Assembly (NCBI GenBank): GCA_032622095.1
Contig: CP136061.1
Location: 36,151,797-36,215,796, forward strand
Origin: Siphonodentalium dalli
Lineage: Eukaryota > Mollusca > Scaphopoda > Gadilida > Siphonodentaliidae
DNA: 64,000 bases
Direction: 5' to 3'
The notes under the pieces are model-generated. The model saw only the letters and a program-made list of their open reading frames with translations. It searched no databases and was not told the DNA's origin. A program made the translations under genes and the position numbers. Positions 11,043-23,400 of the stretch are shown one piece after another. Every line of letters begins with the position of its first letter. The first letter of the stretch is position 1.

Positions 11043-11454
11043 ACAACTATATATAGCAAAATGCACCAAAACCGCCTTTATATTATCATAACGGCCGGAG
11101 AATTCTCAATATTTTATATTGCCGTTTACCCAGCGACTTCAACTTTGACAAGTACATTAACTATATGTCAGCCACTACTCAATGCACATGTTGATATCCA
11201 CTATATACAAGAAAACCATAGTCAGAAATGGTAACGCCACCAAGATCGTATTATTAGCCATAAATATAAATAATAATACAATTATTCTATAAACTAGCTT
11301 TCAAATTTTATGCGGGAAATTTGCGTACTTCCATATTTCAAGTTTTCCCGTTTCTCGTGGCATACATTACTTTCATCAAACTGTCTTCTTTATTACACAA
11401 GCTGATAGGCCCGACTTCACCCGGGCTGTTTCCCATCTGCTTTCCGGTGAAAGG

Positions 11455-11965
11455 TGCGATTTTACCTTCAATTGACTATTTCGAAAGTCAAGGTCAGGTC
11501 AGGGTCATGATTTGTCCAGTCCAAAACACCCCCACCCGTAGAAAACTACCCATAGGTATCAAATTTCGTCGAAATCAGTCCGTTTTACCCAACTTGACCT
11601 TTAATTAACAATTTTGAAGGTCAAGGTAAGGTCAGGGTCATGATTTGACCCGTCCAAAACACCCCCCCCCGACAAAAGTACCCATAGGTATCAAATTTCG
11701 TCGAAATCTATCCGTTTTATCCGAGTTGACCTTTGATTGGCCATATTGAAGGTCAAGGTCAGGCCGAGGTCACGATTTGACCCGTTCAAAACTCTCCTCG
11801 GACCAAAGTATCCCTAGGTATCAAATTTCGCCGAAATTTGTCCGTTTTACCCAAATTGACCTTGCATTGACAGTTTTAATGGTCAAGGTCAGGTCGGGGT
11901 CACGATTTGACCCGTTCAAAACACTTCCCGGACACAAATACCCATAAGTATCAAATTACGTTGAA
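11455..11965. repeat. tandem repeat, unit about 131 bp, about 4 copies
   Basis: GGTCA(T/C)GATTTG recurs at about 11506, 11639, 11771 and 11901, each followed by CCCGTTCAAAACAC and TATCAAATTTCGTCGAAAT. Divergence is moderate. Confidence 0.9.
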
Positions 11966-12382
11966 TTTTATGGAAAGCCGAGGAGGACATGTTGGTTGCT
12001 AATTGCTAGATATACGACGCGGTATTTTGAAGGTGTTTCAAACTAGGAGATAGAAGTATTCTGCCTTTCAAATGGTGATGAATTATAGTAGTTTATTCAA
12101 ATTTTATGGCATAAATTGTTATTAAAACCGTATATACTATAAAAAATTAATGACTCGAAAATTAAGTGGGCCTTTAAACAAAGTCACAATTGCATTTAGG
12201 CTCATCTCATACTCGTCCATTCAGCGATATTCTACTGCGCAGTTTGTTATAGCCTCCAGTATTTATTGAGCGTTATACCCCCAACTGTTATAATTCGCCT
12301 TTAGCAGGCGTACTCTTGCCTCAGATTATTGAGATATTAGGTCACACATAATCACATTAAATCGCATCGTAACATAGCAATT
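11966..12382. other. non-coding, nothing recognised
   Basis: AT-rich sequence with no coherent frame or repeat beyond the array edge. Confidence 0.5.
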
Positions 12383-13200
12383 GTGTGGGCTCCTTGGCGT
12401 GAATATGTAATGAGAAATAAGGTCATACGTAATGACATTAAACTCAAGAAAACCCTCGAAAACAAAACAAAATCACATTTAATGTTTTACGTTATTTCCT
12501 TCATAAAAAGAATCTTCGTGATAATGAACCCTCTCGTTACTTTAGAATATAGAATTAACCTTAAAATAAAAAAAATCTTTGGAACACAGAACCTTCGGAA
12601 TAACGAACCTTCGGATTGGTGAACCTTCGGAATAGCGAACATTCAGAGAAATTTCGGAATAGTGGACCTTCGGGATAGTGAACCTTCGGAATAGAGACAT
12701 GCCCCCCAATATTCATATTATATGCCCAGAGTTCAAAGGTATGGACCCATAAAATTCTAAACTTGGCCCTTAAAATATTGAACTCCAAATTGGAGCACAC
12801 ACAGAACACCACTTAAGTCAACTGAACCTATGTCATGTCCCAATGCGGGAGGGTCCATATATACCACAACATTCATAGTATATGCCAAGAATTCAAAGGT
12901 ATGGGCCCACGTAATGACATAAAATCTCAAGAAAACCAGCGAAAACAAAACAAAATCACATTTAATGTTCTAAGTTAAGTTATTTCCTCCTGTATCTGTA
13001 TCTGTGTGCGCGCATGATCAGTTCGGATGTGAGCGCACACTCCATATAAAGAATCTTTGTGAAAATGAACCCTCTCAAATTAGTCTCAATACTTTAAAAT
13101 ATAGAATTAACCTAAAAATAACAAAAACCTTCGGAATAGAGAACCTTCGGAATAGCGGACCTTCGGGATAGCAAACCTTCATAATAGAAGCATGTCCCCA
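12383..13200. repeat. two direct copies of a block of about 480 bp containing a CCTTCGGAATAG array
   Basis: AAAACAAAACAAAATCACAT occurs at about 12460 and 12940. ATAGAATTAACCT and TTCAAAGGTATGG also recur in both blocks. Each block ends with a short array of (A)ACCTTCGGAATAGCG units (12585-12695 and 13123-13185), then CATG(T)CCCC. Confidence 0.8.
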
Positions 13201-13978
13201 CAATTACACCGGTGACGTAAACACATGTGCCAATCTTAGTTGTACTCTCGTAATTATCGGTACGATGAAACGGTGACGGAATCTGACGAGGTTTGCCGAA
13301 TGTACAATCACCCAGTGAATTATCGATCGACCATGCGATATCAAAAAACCAAAAGCTAGAAACACCACACTACGGTGGCGTAATAACACGCGTCTCATTA
13401 TACTGTTTCCACTATCCGACATACAATAATAACATTATATCTAAAATAGTCGACCGCCTTAGAAGTGAAAAGATTACTCTATTTCAATACATAACATTAT
13501 CTTTGGAGATTATATTCTAGACGATGAAAGTATGCCATACTCTTCGAAATAGTTCAATCAGTCATTTCACAATCTGAATGCCTTACATGACCCCGAGTTG
13601 ATACAAATATTCCAATGTCCCGACCAAGCACTACAACTTGCCATTTACCAACAGACTCACATTAACTTATAAGGATTACCAACCGTCGCACCATCTACCA
13701 ACATATACGTATACATGTATGTGATAACACACGGAGATATGAGCTTTATAACTAAGTTGCTTAACTTGTTCTCCAATCCCCAGTGGCTATAATCCCACAT
13801 CATTCATTACCACCACGTCATCATTCAATGTCAATATTGTGTACAAATGGGAGTCACAATATATATGTTACAAACAAACAACACCCTCAGCTATAGCACA
13901 GACACAACGAAGAACATATAACGAACATGCGAACAAGGAATTAATAGACAAACTCAGAATACTGTTCCCCTGTCGCTT
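13201..13978. other. non-coding, nothing recognised
   Basis: Unique-looking AT-rich sequence. The short frames on both strands have no domain or splice context. Confidence 0.5.
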
Positions 13979-14227
13979 TCATGGGGTTCATGACGGGAGC
14001 TACGCGAGTGCCAGTGAATTATCTTATTTATGCAAGTCTCCCATAGAGAGCCTCGCGTATATAAGAGAATGCAATGGCTTACTAGTTCAAGGTAAATATT
14101 GTTAGGCCAATGTATTCTCTTAGATATGCGAGGTTCCATATATGGTATACTCGCATATGTAAGAGTATACATTGGCGCAGGGTTTTCGCAAAAATAAGGA
14201 AGCTCCAGTCATGGATGGAAGGGTTAA
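13979..14227. mobile_element. piggyBac-like MITE, family A (two hairpins)
   Basis: The left end is decayed (TTCATGACGGGAGC). The right end reads GAAGCTCCAGTCATGG...AAGGGTTAA. Hairpins lie at 14011-14078 and 14106-14176, joined by AGTTCAAGGTAAATATTGTT as in other family A copies. Confidence 0.75.
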
Positions 14228-14496
14228 CACAATTATCATCACCATCATCTCCAATATCATTACCATTGTTATCAACAACAATAACAACAACAACATGGTT
14301 CGGTTGCTAACAGAACTTTTCCTTTTTGAATTTGTTTAATCTCAATAAAAACCGTACATATGCATACAGTATTTGAGATAAAATATATGAATAAGTTTAC
14401 ATGTGAAATTAATATTTACAAGTGATCAAGCACATTACATATATACAAGAAACACAACCAATTCTCGTCATTAACATCGGCATTTATTATCATGTA

Positions 14497-14966
14497 TTCG
14501 CCCTATACGATGCGACGGACTCGGTTTAATAGGCCCTTCTTAGAAAATGGCTAAGTCAGATAATCCCTAAAATATAGTCATGTGGAATAAATATTTAGTT
14601 CAACAGACCTGTCTTCAATCAGTATTCGTAGTGTTCTAGAAATACAATGTAGTAGAATTTCTGTCCTAGTTCTTGGAAGTGAGAGCAATATATATATATT
14701 TCTTATAATGATATGCCATTAAAACTCTCTGGCTAAAAATATTATTTGATATATGTATATACTTATCGGTTAGTATAGATTGTTCATGTGCGATATGCAA
14801 TTCGTAAGGGGTCGATCGTTGATTCACATACTGATTTTCGTATATAGTCCAAGACCGCATGCACAATTTATATATAGTAATAGTAAAGAAATGTAATTGA
14901 TTCAATTAAATACTGTTCGTATACATTTAAAGGCGGACTGGTTCCGTCGCATCGTATGTTGGCGAA
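14497..14966. mobile_element. possible MITE with TIR ATACGATGCGACGGA
   Basis: TTCGCCCTATACGATGCGAC at the left is mirrored at the right as GTCGCATCGTATGTTGGCGA. The interior is AT-rich and non-coding. No clear target duplication was found. Confidence 0.4.
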
Positions 14967-15232
14967 AAAAATATCAAACAATGCCTGTATATCATCAGAG
15001 AGGGGTTTCTCGCATGCTTTCTGCGATCACGTAAATGTGGTGTGCTTGCATACGCCAGGACGTCGTACAGGCTATAGCGATCCCGTTATGATTTGTCACG
15101 TGATATTAAATTCGGTCAATATTAGCTTGCAATGAATGTTAGTATTTGGAGCTCGTAAAATGTCTAAACCAGACTGATTTTCAAAGTCATACAATACATA
15201 CCCCGGTTAAGAGTGAAGGGTACCTAAGTTGT

Positions 15233-15433
15233 TCATCTCCTCATAATAGCACGAAGTGGCCTGAAGCAACTACAAATAACAGACTTTAGTCCTTGTTTGA
15301 ATTTATCGACTGTTACTGCATACACAAATGGGTTAATAGACGAGTTGATCACCCAGGCGTAGATAGCCAGAAATTTAATATTCTGGTTAATACTAAGTTC
15401 ATTGAAGATAACATCTAACAAGACCACCAAGCT
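15233..15433 (-). pseudogene. rhodopsin-like GPCR fragment (TM7 and C-tail)
   Basis: The frame contains WVINSSINPFVYAVTVDKFK, the TM7 NPxxY motif (here NPFVY) followed by a helix-8-like stretch, then CSCFRPLRAIMRR and a stop. Roughly 65 residues are present. TM1-TM6 are not found in the window. The upstream side is cut off exactly at the MITE 15435-15569. It could be a last exon whose acceptor region was replaced by the MITE, or a dead fragment; I favour a fragment. Confidence 0.65.
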
Positions 15434-15434
15434 A

Positions 15435-15569
15435 CAGTAATGCCCTAAATAATCGACTCCTTAACCACGGCAGAATTATGGGTAATTTTTCAGGATTTAC
15501 TCGGAAATATGGCTAGTTGCCATTCATCGGAAAGCTCTCACTGAGAGTCGATTATTTAGGGCATTACTG
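15435..15569. mobile_element. Tc1/mariner-like MITE, 135 bp
   Basis: Perfect terminal inverted repeats of 25 bp begin CAGTAATGCCCTAAATAATC. TA is duplicated on both sides (15433-15434 and 15570-15571). The CAGT start and TA target fit Tc1/mariner. No ORF. Confidence 0.85.
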
Positions 15570-15889
15570 TATTAATTTGGTATCAACGTTATTTTGAATC
15601 AGAATCACAACTGTTTTAAACTTTCCTCTATCACTGTTTGCAACACGCGGAAACTTCCTTGCTGGTATATATTTGTTTGGAGCATCGTTTATTTGCCATG
15701 AGCTTCAATGTGAAGCTGTTCACCGACCGTGTTGCATGGATCTGTATTCATCTCGGTACTGTGACACTGAACTCTAGGCTCTGGGGATTGCGTGAAAGTC
15801 GATGCTGCTATATTCTCGCTTGGGGCATTCACTCTCATCGGAGTTTCAGTTTGGAGCTGTGTATCGACTCTTGCGTGGATCTGTATTCA
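15570..15889. other. non-coding, nothing recognised
   Basis: No GPCR continuation can be read in any minus-strand frame beyond the MITE. Confidence 0.45.
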
Positions 15890-16720
15890 TGGGGTGTATG
15901 GATATACACATGTGTGGTTGTATGATCATGTGTGAGGGATATGTGTATACAGCGAGTGGTTACATGACCATTGGTGAGGTGGATATGTATACCCGTAGTA
16001 ACTCTATGATCATAGGTGGGGTGTATATGTATATCTTGAGTGAATATTTGGCCATGGGTACACATAGGTACACATAGAGACCTAACACTCACAAACTAGC
16101 CGCTCTTTTCAACTCCCGAAATCAAAAGACAGTTAAAAATCTATCAGTTTTTATTAAGAAGATCCTAGAAATATTCAGGTCCGCCTGAGGCTTATTACCA
16201 CCCGCCTGACATATTGAAACAACCGAATACCGTCCAATATTTCTATATTCTATTATTATGCCATATATAATATATACATGTATACCTGTACTGAAATATA
16301 TTGTATATTATATCCATATATATATGTAATGTCTTAAATTGACGATCAGAATAAACAATTGAATTGAATTGAATAGGTACACATGGACTCATGGAGTGAC
16401 TGTATGGCCAATGGTGAGGTCAATATGTATATAATGACTGACTGTATGCTGATGAATGGGATGAATATGTATACATATACATATGGTCACGAGTCAGGTG
16501 TAGGACGTATACATGGTGTGCCTGTATTGTTACTGATAGATGTGTGGTCATGTGTGGTGTGCATGTGTATACACAAGTATGGCTGTTAGGTGATGGGTGA
16601 GGTGTATGTGTATAAAGCGAGCGACTATATTGTCACCTGTGTAGTGTTTATTTGTATATGGAGTGACTGTATGGTCCTGGTGGGTTGTACGTGTGCACCT
16701 TGGGTGGCTATCGCTTTCCA
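15890..16720. repeat. 42-bp minisatellite (interrupted)
   Basis: Units such as TGATCATGTGTGAGGGATAT followed by GTGTATACAGCGAGTGGTTACA repeat every 42 bp. The same family fills 45613-47190. It is interrupted by a LINE fragment at 16076-16373. The 14-codon periodic frames are not genes. Confidence 0.85.
16076..16373 (+). mobile_element. 5'-truncated LINE insertion with 11-bp target duplication
   Basis: It is flanked by TAGGTACACAT at 16065-16075 and 16374-16384. It ends in a (AATTG)n tail. The 5' part encodes the last residues of a LINE polyprotein (LFNSRNQKTVKNLSVFIKKI... then a stop), typical of a reverse-transcriptase C terminus. Confidence 0.85.
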
Positions 16721-17055
16721 TAATAACTCAATTATATGTTAATCGAGAGAGAGGTCAGGCCAGAGTCCTTCTTGGTGGCGTTTATGCACAATGGAGGAAA
16801 TGCTAAACGATTTTCCTTTTTTATGATAGTGGGCTAGAGTATAGCCACATATTATGGCCCCTCTCAGTTCCGTGTCAATGTTCTGCCCATTCTTTTAAAA
16901 AAACATGGCCAGAATACCAAAAGACGTTATCGGCACAATTCCACACTGCATACTTTAAAATTAAATGTGCATGCCCCATAATGTACTGTGACAACCATAA
17001 TATTATACTTAGTTGTCAGTCGATTAACTAATAAGTCTAATAAACAAGTCTGTTC
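16721..17055. repeat. remnant of the foldback-element arm
   Basis: The sequence is collinear with 47190-47545: CTTTCCA(T/C)AATAACTCAA, AGCCACATATTATG, then TTAAAATTAA and GGACAACCATAATAT-like words. Only the inner part of the right arm is present. Confidence 0.75.
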
Positions 17056-17255
17056 ATGTGTTTCCAAGTAGAAAAAAATATTGGCGGGCCTAAAATATTG
17101 GAGGTGGTATGATGTCATGGTTGCATCACCACTTCTAGCACAAATCAGTTAGTGACTATCCTCCTCTGACTCTGTCGTGTTTCATTTCAATATGTATGCG
17201 GGAACTGTGAACATACGGTGGATCCTCCATTGATAGATGATTACATTTCCATTGC
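17056..17255 (-). other. 3' flank of lectin gene 2
   Basis: Homologous to 2495-2530 plus 3629-3791. It holds the empty site of the hAT-like insertion at about 17096-17110. Confidence 0.6.
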
Positions 17256-17479
17256 TTACATGTCAATTTGACAGATAAATTCAAAGACGGCCGAACAGCT
17301 TCGGTCATTGAACTTCATTCCCGTTGAGCGGAACATTTCGACGCAGTTTTCTCCAGTACCGTTGGGTTCACCGCTGGCCCAGTACTGGAAGGTCATCGAC
17401 GATCCATCACTGTACGTCCATGTTCCTAGATGTCCCAATTCTGATCCGTCTACAAAGAATGTGCCTTTTCCGCTGTATT
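17256..17479 (-). CDS. lectin gene 2 exon 4 (C-terminal half of CTLD, EPN)
   Basis: The acceptor TTTACAG precedes 17479 and TAA is at 17256-17258. It encodes WTYSDGS, GEPNGTGENC, MKFNDRSC and FICQIDM, with all late CTLD cysteines. Confidence 0.85.
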
Positions 17480-20400
17480 CTGTAAATGGCAAATAATACA
17501 ATATACACATATGGATTGAACAAAGTCATGGGGGGACTTTAATCATCGGCACACACTGACATATATGTGATGTGAACATCAGTCCAATGGTAGTTGAACT
17601 GTGATATATCAGTAATATAATCACAACTCCCGTAGGACATCCACTGTCGCATGCACAGGTAATATGAACTGACTTACATCGGGCTCATTTCGCGCTCCGC
17701 GTGTATAATGTGTCGCTGAATCTTGGTATACAGTGGGCGCATGGGCGTTTTATTTATAGAAATGGGAGTTTTTGGGACGGATTAAAAGTCGAACTGCGAT
17801 CCGGAGGCCGAGTCCGGTAAAAGGTGTAGTTGGGAATTTCAATTTCAATTGTTATTCGGATGTCAATAAGTGCAAGGCGATTAATTCTATGAGTTGGTCA
17901 TTCGTGGAACCAATATATTTTATATTCTATAATTACAATCATGGGTATATAATATATGATCTTGAGCGCGTTACCATTTATGACTATGGTCTTCTTGTAT
18001 ATAATGACATGAATATCTGCTATGGCGTCGCCAGTATAGAGATAATAATACACCCGTTCAAAACCTGGGAGCTATTAAAGTTCTGACAGGTAAGTGTTTA
18101 TAACATCGAAAACAATAATGCATGTAATATATTTCTTAGTTAACATCTGTTCCCGAATAACTTATTCCACAGTAGATGAATCTTCCGGCTCGATATTGCA
18201 TAATTTGTATGACTTTGTTGTGCCGATTGTGATTTGCTTACAATCATGGACTTCCACTTACTTGAAATAAATTAACGATAAAAGTGAACAAACAAATATA
18301 TCTCTGCATTGTGTTTTCAATAGCATACAGTTCCAGGTCAGAATATCAAACAGTTACCAGGTGTTTGACTTTTGAATGGGTCGAACATGATCTCTACGGG
18401 CGTAAACCGAGAAAATATTCATGGTATGATCGACTAGGCTTCATGTTTTCGTCTCCTTAGTAAACGTCCCCGGCAAACGGGGACTCGAATATGATGTGAG
18501 CCTTTAAGAATGATCGTGTTAGTATTTAATAAGACCATGTGTATTGGTAACTTACCGGGTTCCGCTAGCACGCCCACCATCATGGTCCATATATCGATGT
18601 TTCTGACCCTCAGTAGATGCCCTCCGTCTGCAGCGCATGACGATTGTCCTGTAAAGTAATGCCCGTGCCCGACTCTAAAGCAGATGTTTTTCCCGCCAGC
18701 ATCTTCAATTCTGTAGTGACTTGGACAATCTGCAACCAATCAAACAGTGACGTGGCTGAATGGTCTCTATTGGGGGTGTAAACATTTTTTTTTACAAATC
18801 CGACCTCTTCACACGAAAGCCAGATTAACAATTTCATGAAATTTCCATTTTCACCCCTTTGGTTGAATTTTCCACATGGTTCCTCAATATTTCAAACTGT
18901 TTGAATACAGTGCATCTGAAGTTTGCTGCGATAGAAATTGCTATATCAAGTAATTGGGGGGGGGGGGGGGGTGAAAACAAGTAAATAAGTTAGTAAACTC
19001 GAAATGGGATCCAAACGCAAGGACATACGTTCCTAATTTGAAGACGGTGCAAACATTTATATATACAGTACTCACATCGTTGGCAATACGTCCCAGCATA
19101 CCTCGGTCCCGGAGGGCACAGACATGTCGAGTCACCAAGCAAAGTTCCATTGTTGAGACAAGATATCTGAAATGACACGTACTCAGCATAATAATATATC
19201 GACTCCAGGTTTCAGGCTGGTCAGACAATTATTTTGGCCATTATCAAGATGAGAAAATTGACACCACACGTGTACACCAATGAGTTGCTCAACACCGCAA
19301 AGTAAAGATTACATGGTATAACACACAAACTGTAGTTTCTTCCCTTCAATGGTTTCGATCTGGAATAGTCTGGACAAAGTAGCTCAACAGTGTGTCAGAG
19401 TGCTAATTTTGGACAATTATCTCATTGTTTATTTACATTGATTTGACTCTATCAGATGTGTGGTTCGTATCTATAGTATTCGCGTTAGGTTCGTGTCTTT
19501 GTTAGATTAGGCTTTCTCTAAATTACAACATTTCTTTGTATTAATCCAGTCGAACGGAGACGTGTCGCTGTCACTCAACTGGAAGAAGGTAACACGAAAA
19601 TGTAAGTCTGCATCGAACATACTCAGAGACCGAATTCGCATGGAGGATTTTATCCAAAAGAAGGAGAAGATATCAATTAATTGTACCAGTGTAGCTGCGA
19701 CACAGTCAGATATGATCGTTTCGGATTCTGTGAGTACACAAACTCAAGTTATTTCAAAAACTGATATTGGTATCACGGTTTCGCCATCGACACCTAGTGT
19801 TAATAGTGCTATCCAAACGATACCGGACTCCGTAGTTCAGAAACACGATCGTCAACGGAGCAGATTTCGACATCATTACAATTCCAATCTAAAATCATCG
19901 ACATCGTTCCCAAGAATGATTCACCGACAACTAAACCTTTTCAACATTCCCAGTCAGTTAAGGTGACTGAAAAAGTTGTTCGAAAACGGCTGCACAAGGT
20001 CGAACCACAATACCTTATCAAATGGCGCGGACTCCCAGCAACTAAAAACACATGGGTAAATAGAGATGATTTGGACTTTGAAGCGATGTGCTACATGTCT
20101 GATTACACAGCGATTAAGATACCTGGAAGTTTAGTACCAAAACAGCTACACATAAATCAGCTTCCAGAACCGTCACCCATTGGTAGTGCTAAAAAAACAT
20201 ATTTCGAATCTGTACGGCGATATGTTCGACAAAGGCTAGAGAATTGTCCTCACTTTGATTTCGAGTCAGTGCGCCGCGGCCTTCAAAGGCGGATGGAAAA
20301 AGACAACGAGGACATTCGTTTAGTTCAATATGTCAGGTCATTCAGAAAAGGACAAACCTGAAAAGTTATTTTAACACTCATTCATTTTGCATGCAAACAG

Positions 20401-23400
20401 AGAAATTGTGGGACCAATTTCACCGGAGGAGAGTGTGATGTCAGAGTGCTAATTTTGGACAATTATTTCATTGTTTATTTACATTGATTTGACTCTATCA
20501 GATGTGTGGTTCGTTTCTATAGTATTCGCGTTAGGTTCGTTTCTTTGTTAGATTAGGCTTTCTCTAAATTACAACATTTCTTTGTATTAATCAGCTGGCT
20601 ATTCTTATGCAACTTGTTAATTCTTGCCGAAGCATGTGCTCATTAATTACCATTCATCGCACGTATTCTAAGCTTTACTTTTAATAATAACTTATTTGTC
20701 AAACTGCCAATGCCATTGTAGTGATCGGATATTTTATATGCAAATCTGTTAATCTAATCTCGCGTCGTTAATTCACACCTGTTCATGCTTTGTATATAAG
20801 AATTTGTAAAACTGTGATATGGCACTCTATGTTTTAGAATTCCAATATTCAGTCACGTTTCACCTATTACAACTGGAGGTCCAATTGTTTTGGTAAACTG
20901 TTTCCAACCATACCGGAATGTCCGTATATTTCTATTGTGAAAATAAATGCTAATTCCCCAGAAAGACTCAATCTTGATTCAACCCGAAATCAGCTCTATC
21001 AAAAGTGTACCTAGATCTCCATATTTTCAAATATTGTAAACCCCCTACTGAAGACATTGAGACAACCAAATTCATACTGTATAGGAAGAAGAAGAGACAA
21101 CATTTTACTAAGTAGGCTTCGAAACAGATGTAGTGATTTGAACGGAGACAAACTCAAAAATTATTTAACAAAACACTGACAAAATGACAGACGGAGTAAC
21201 ATGACACCGATAGGGCCGCGTACTTCGTCAATTTTCTTCATCATTATGGACGATAGCTGATATCTTGTACTCGGAGCCAATGGGTGATGTATTCCGATAT
21301 TCAAAATTGTGCAAATTTGGACATTTCGTTACAAGATGAAAGAGTCTATTTCGTTCGTTCGACAATCTTAATCTGAAAAGTACAAGTTTTCCGCCATTAT
21401 TATCGCCTTGTTTACATTTTTGGGCCACGCTGCAAGAACTTGTCAAGAAGGACAAATCCGTCAAGTCAGCCCAATGAATTCCAAAAGGGTCCCAACGTTG
21501 TACCCACACGGACAACTCATTCACAACGACCTGCATTAATTGTGGATCTGATAGCCAACCGTTAAACACACCCAGCTGCCTCGAGATGACCAATGAAGAG
21601 TCTGGAGTCGCCGAATGCGTCGGCAATATGTTTACATTCTGACAGATGCGTTCGCAGAGCGTAACATGGACATAAACAAAGTTGTAAATTTCAAATGCAT
21701 ACACAGGTAACACGGTCGAACTGAAACATGGAAACTATATCGCCGAAAATAATTCACTGCTTAGATTCTCAGAACGCCTTTGTAGAAAATAGTCATAACT
21801 CTAACCCTGTTGATAATAATGAAGTTGATGATGTAGCGCCAAATGATGAAATAATTACAACGACAACACATGGTTCCTCCACTTGTATAAATCCACCAGT
21901 CGAGCAAGAATTGTCTTAAAAAATGAATGACCTTTCACATTGTGTTGGAAACAGAGATGTGGATGGTATCCCACTGTGTGTCTTATCCATGTTGAAATAC
22001 TTAAACAGTGTTCCAAAAGATGATTTCATCCAAACAATACAAAACTCGTGCCAAATGTCTGATAACATATTAGAGGGAATAATACAAAATGTCTTTGATC
22101 AAGTGAAATTATCTAGAGAATACCCAATTGAGCCTCACACTGAACTGAAGAAGCGAATTTACAAACCTGGAGGACGAACAGTTGTGGAAAAACTATACCA
22201 CGACATATTCAACTTGCTAGTGTTTTTGGTCGATGGTAACAGGATATATCTTAAATAATAAAAAAGAGTAGCACTCGTGACAGCACCATTAGATCATGTT
22301 CACAAACAACGATTGGTAACCATCGTGAAGTTAATAACCAAACAGCTCCTTCTTTGACCACCTCTCTGTTTGACCTCCAACGAGAAATCATTTTACTATA
22401 GACAAGCCACAGCGAACTATCGACACACGTGAGAGAGGAACTTCCTGATCTGACAACATCAGTATCCAAGATAATGACTGACATCGCGTCACTGAGTCAA
22501 CGTTTAGACAAAATGGATTCAGACCACCCAAAACAAAATCAAATTATGCAGCGTGTCGACAAGATTGCAACAGATCTTCACATTCGTGTGGAACATATTT
22601 CTTCACGCATGCAGGACGAACGTGTGTCTGACATAGCTTCTCTCCGTAATGAATTAAAAAATGTTGTAAATGATACTCGTGGGATTCACACAAAATTAGA
22701 CACTTATTCCAGAGGTATTCAGATAAACACAATGAATATGGAAGCATTAAAATTCTCACTCACGAATATAACAAGAATAATGAACGATTCTGACAAGCTG
22801 GAAAGAAGGACTGATAATGTGAATACTAAGTATTTTGAATTCATGCAGAATGCTCTTTCCGCGTTTACGGATACAATGGCAGGGAAGATAGGTCAAATGT
22901 CCTCAGCTTTTGTTGATGCAACTCAAAGTGCTAATGCATTGTCGCAATTGGTTAGTGATATGAAAAACACTCAAACGCCCTCTCTCAACAAAACGAAGAA
23001 AACCCTATCCGCACATTCTCATTCACAAAAGGTAGATTCGATATGTGAAGCCAATTACATATCATTCTAATGCACTTAGGCCAATATACCCCCGGAAACA
23101 CCACATATTTGCGGGGGTTATTCATTCAATAACCTGTCGCAATGTATAGTCCGGTTCACCGCTTCAATGTTAGATATTCCTACGCGCCAATATTGCCGTT
23201 AGCTGAATTCCTAATCTCGACCATGCCAAATCCAGCCCCGCTCAATGTTCCGTTTCACTCCATGACGTCACCCTTACGCAGTACATGCCGGCGACGTTAC
23301 GGAGTAGATTATAGAGTTGGCGCCCGGTCTACTGACTTCCGTTACTAGCTCGTTGCTATATAAACAAACCAGCTACGTCGCTTTTTCGAAAATTGACAGT

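Noticed and set aside
10500-11069. His-, Val/Ile- and Asp-rich frames of 85-107 aa
   Set aside because: They are translations of the triplet array.
15638-16092. Frames of 85-95 aa with 14-residue periodicity
   Set aside because: The 42-bp minisatellite is a multiple of three, so it stays open by chance; no start context or composition of a protein.
21228-21713. 161-aa minus-strand frame
   Set aside because: No recognisable motif, no splice or promoter context, and it overlaps the probable LINE 5' region; left as unassigned.
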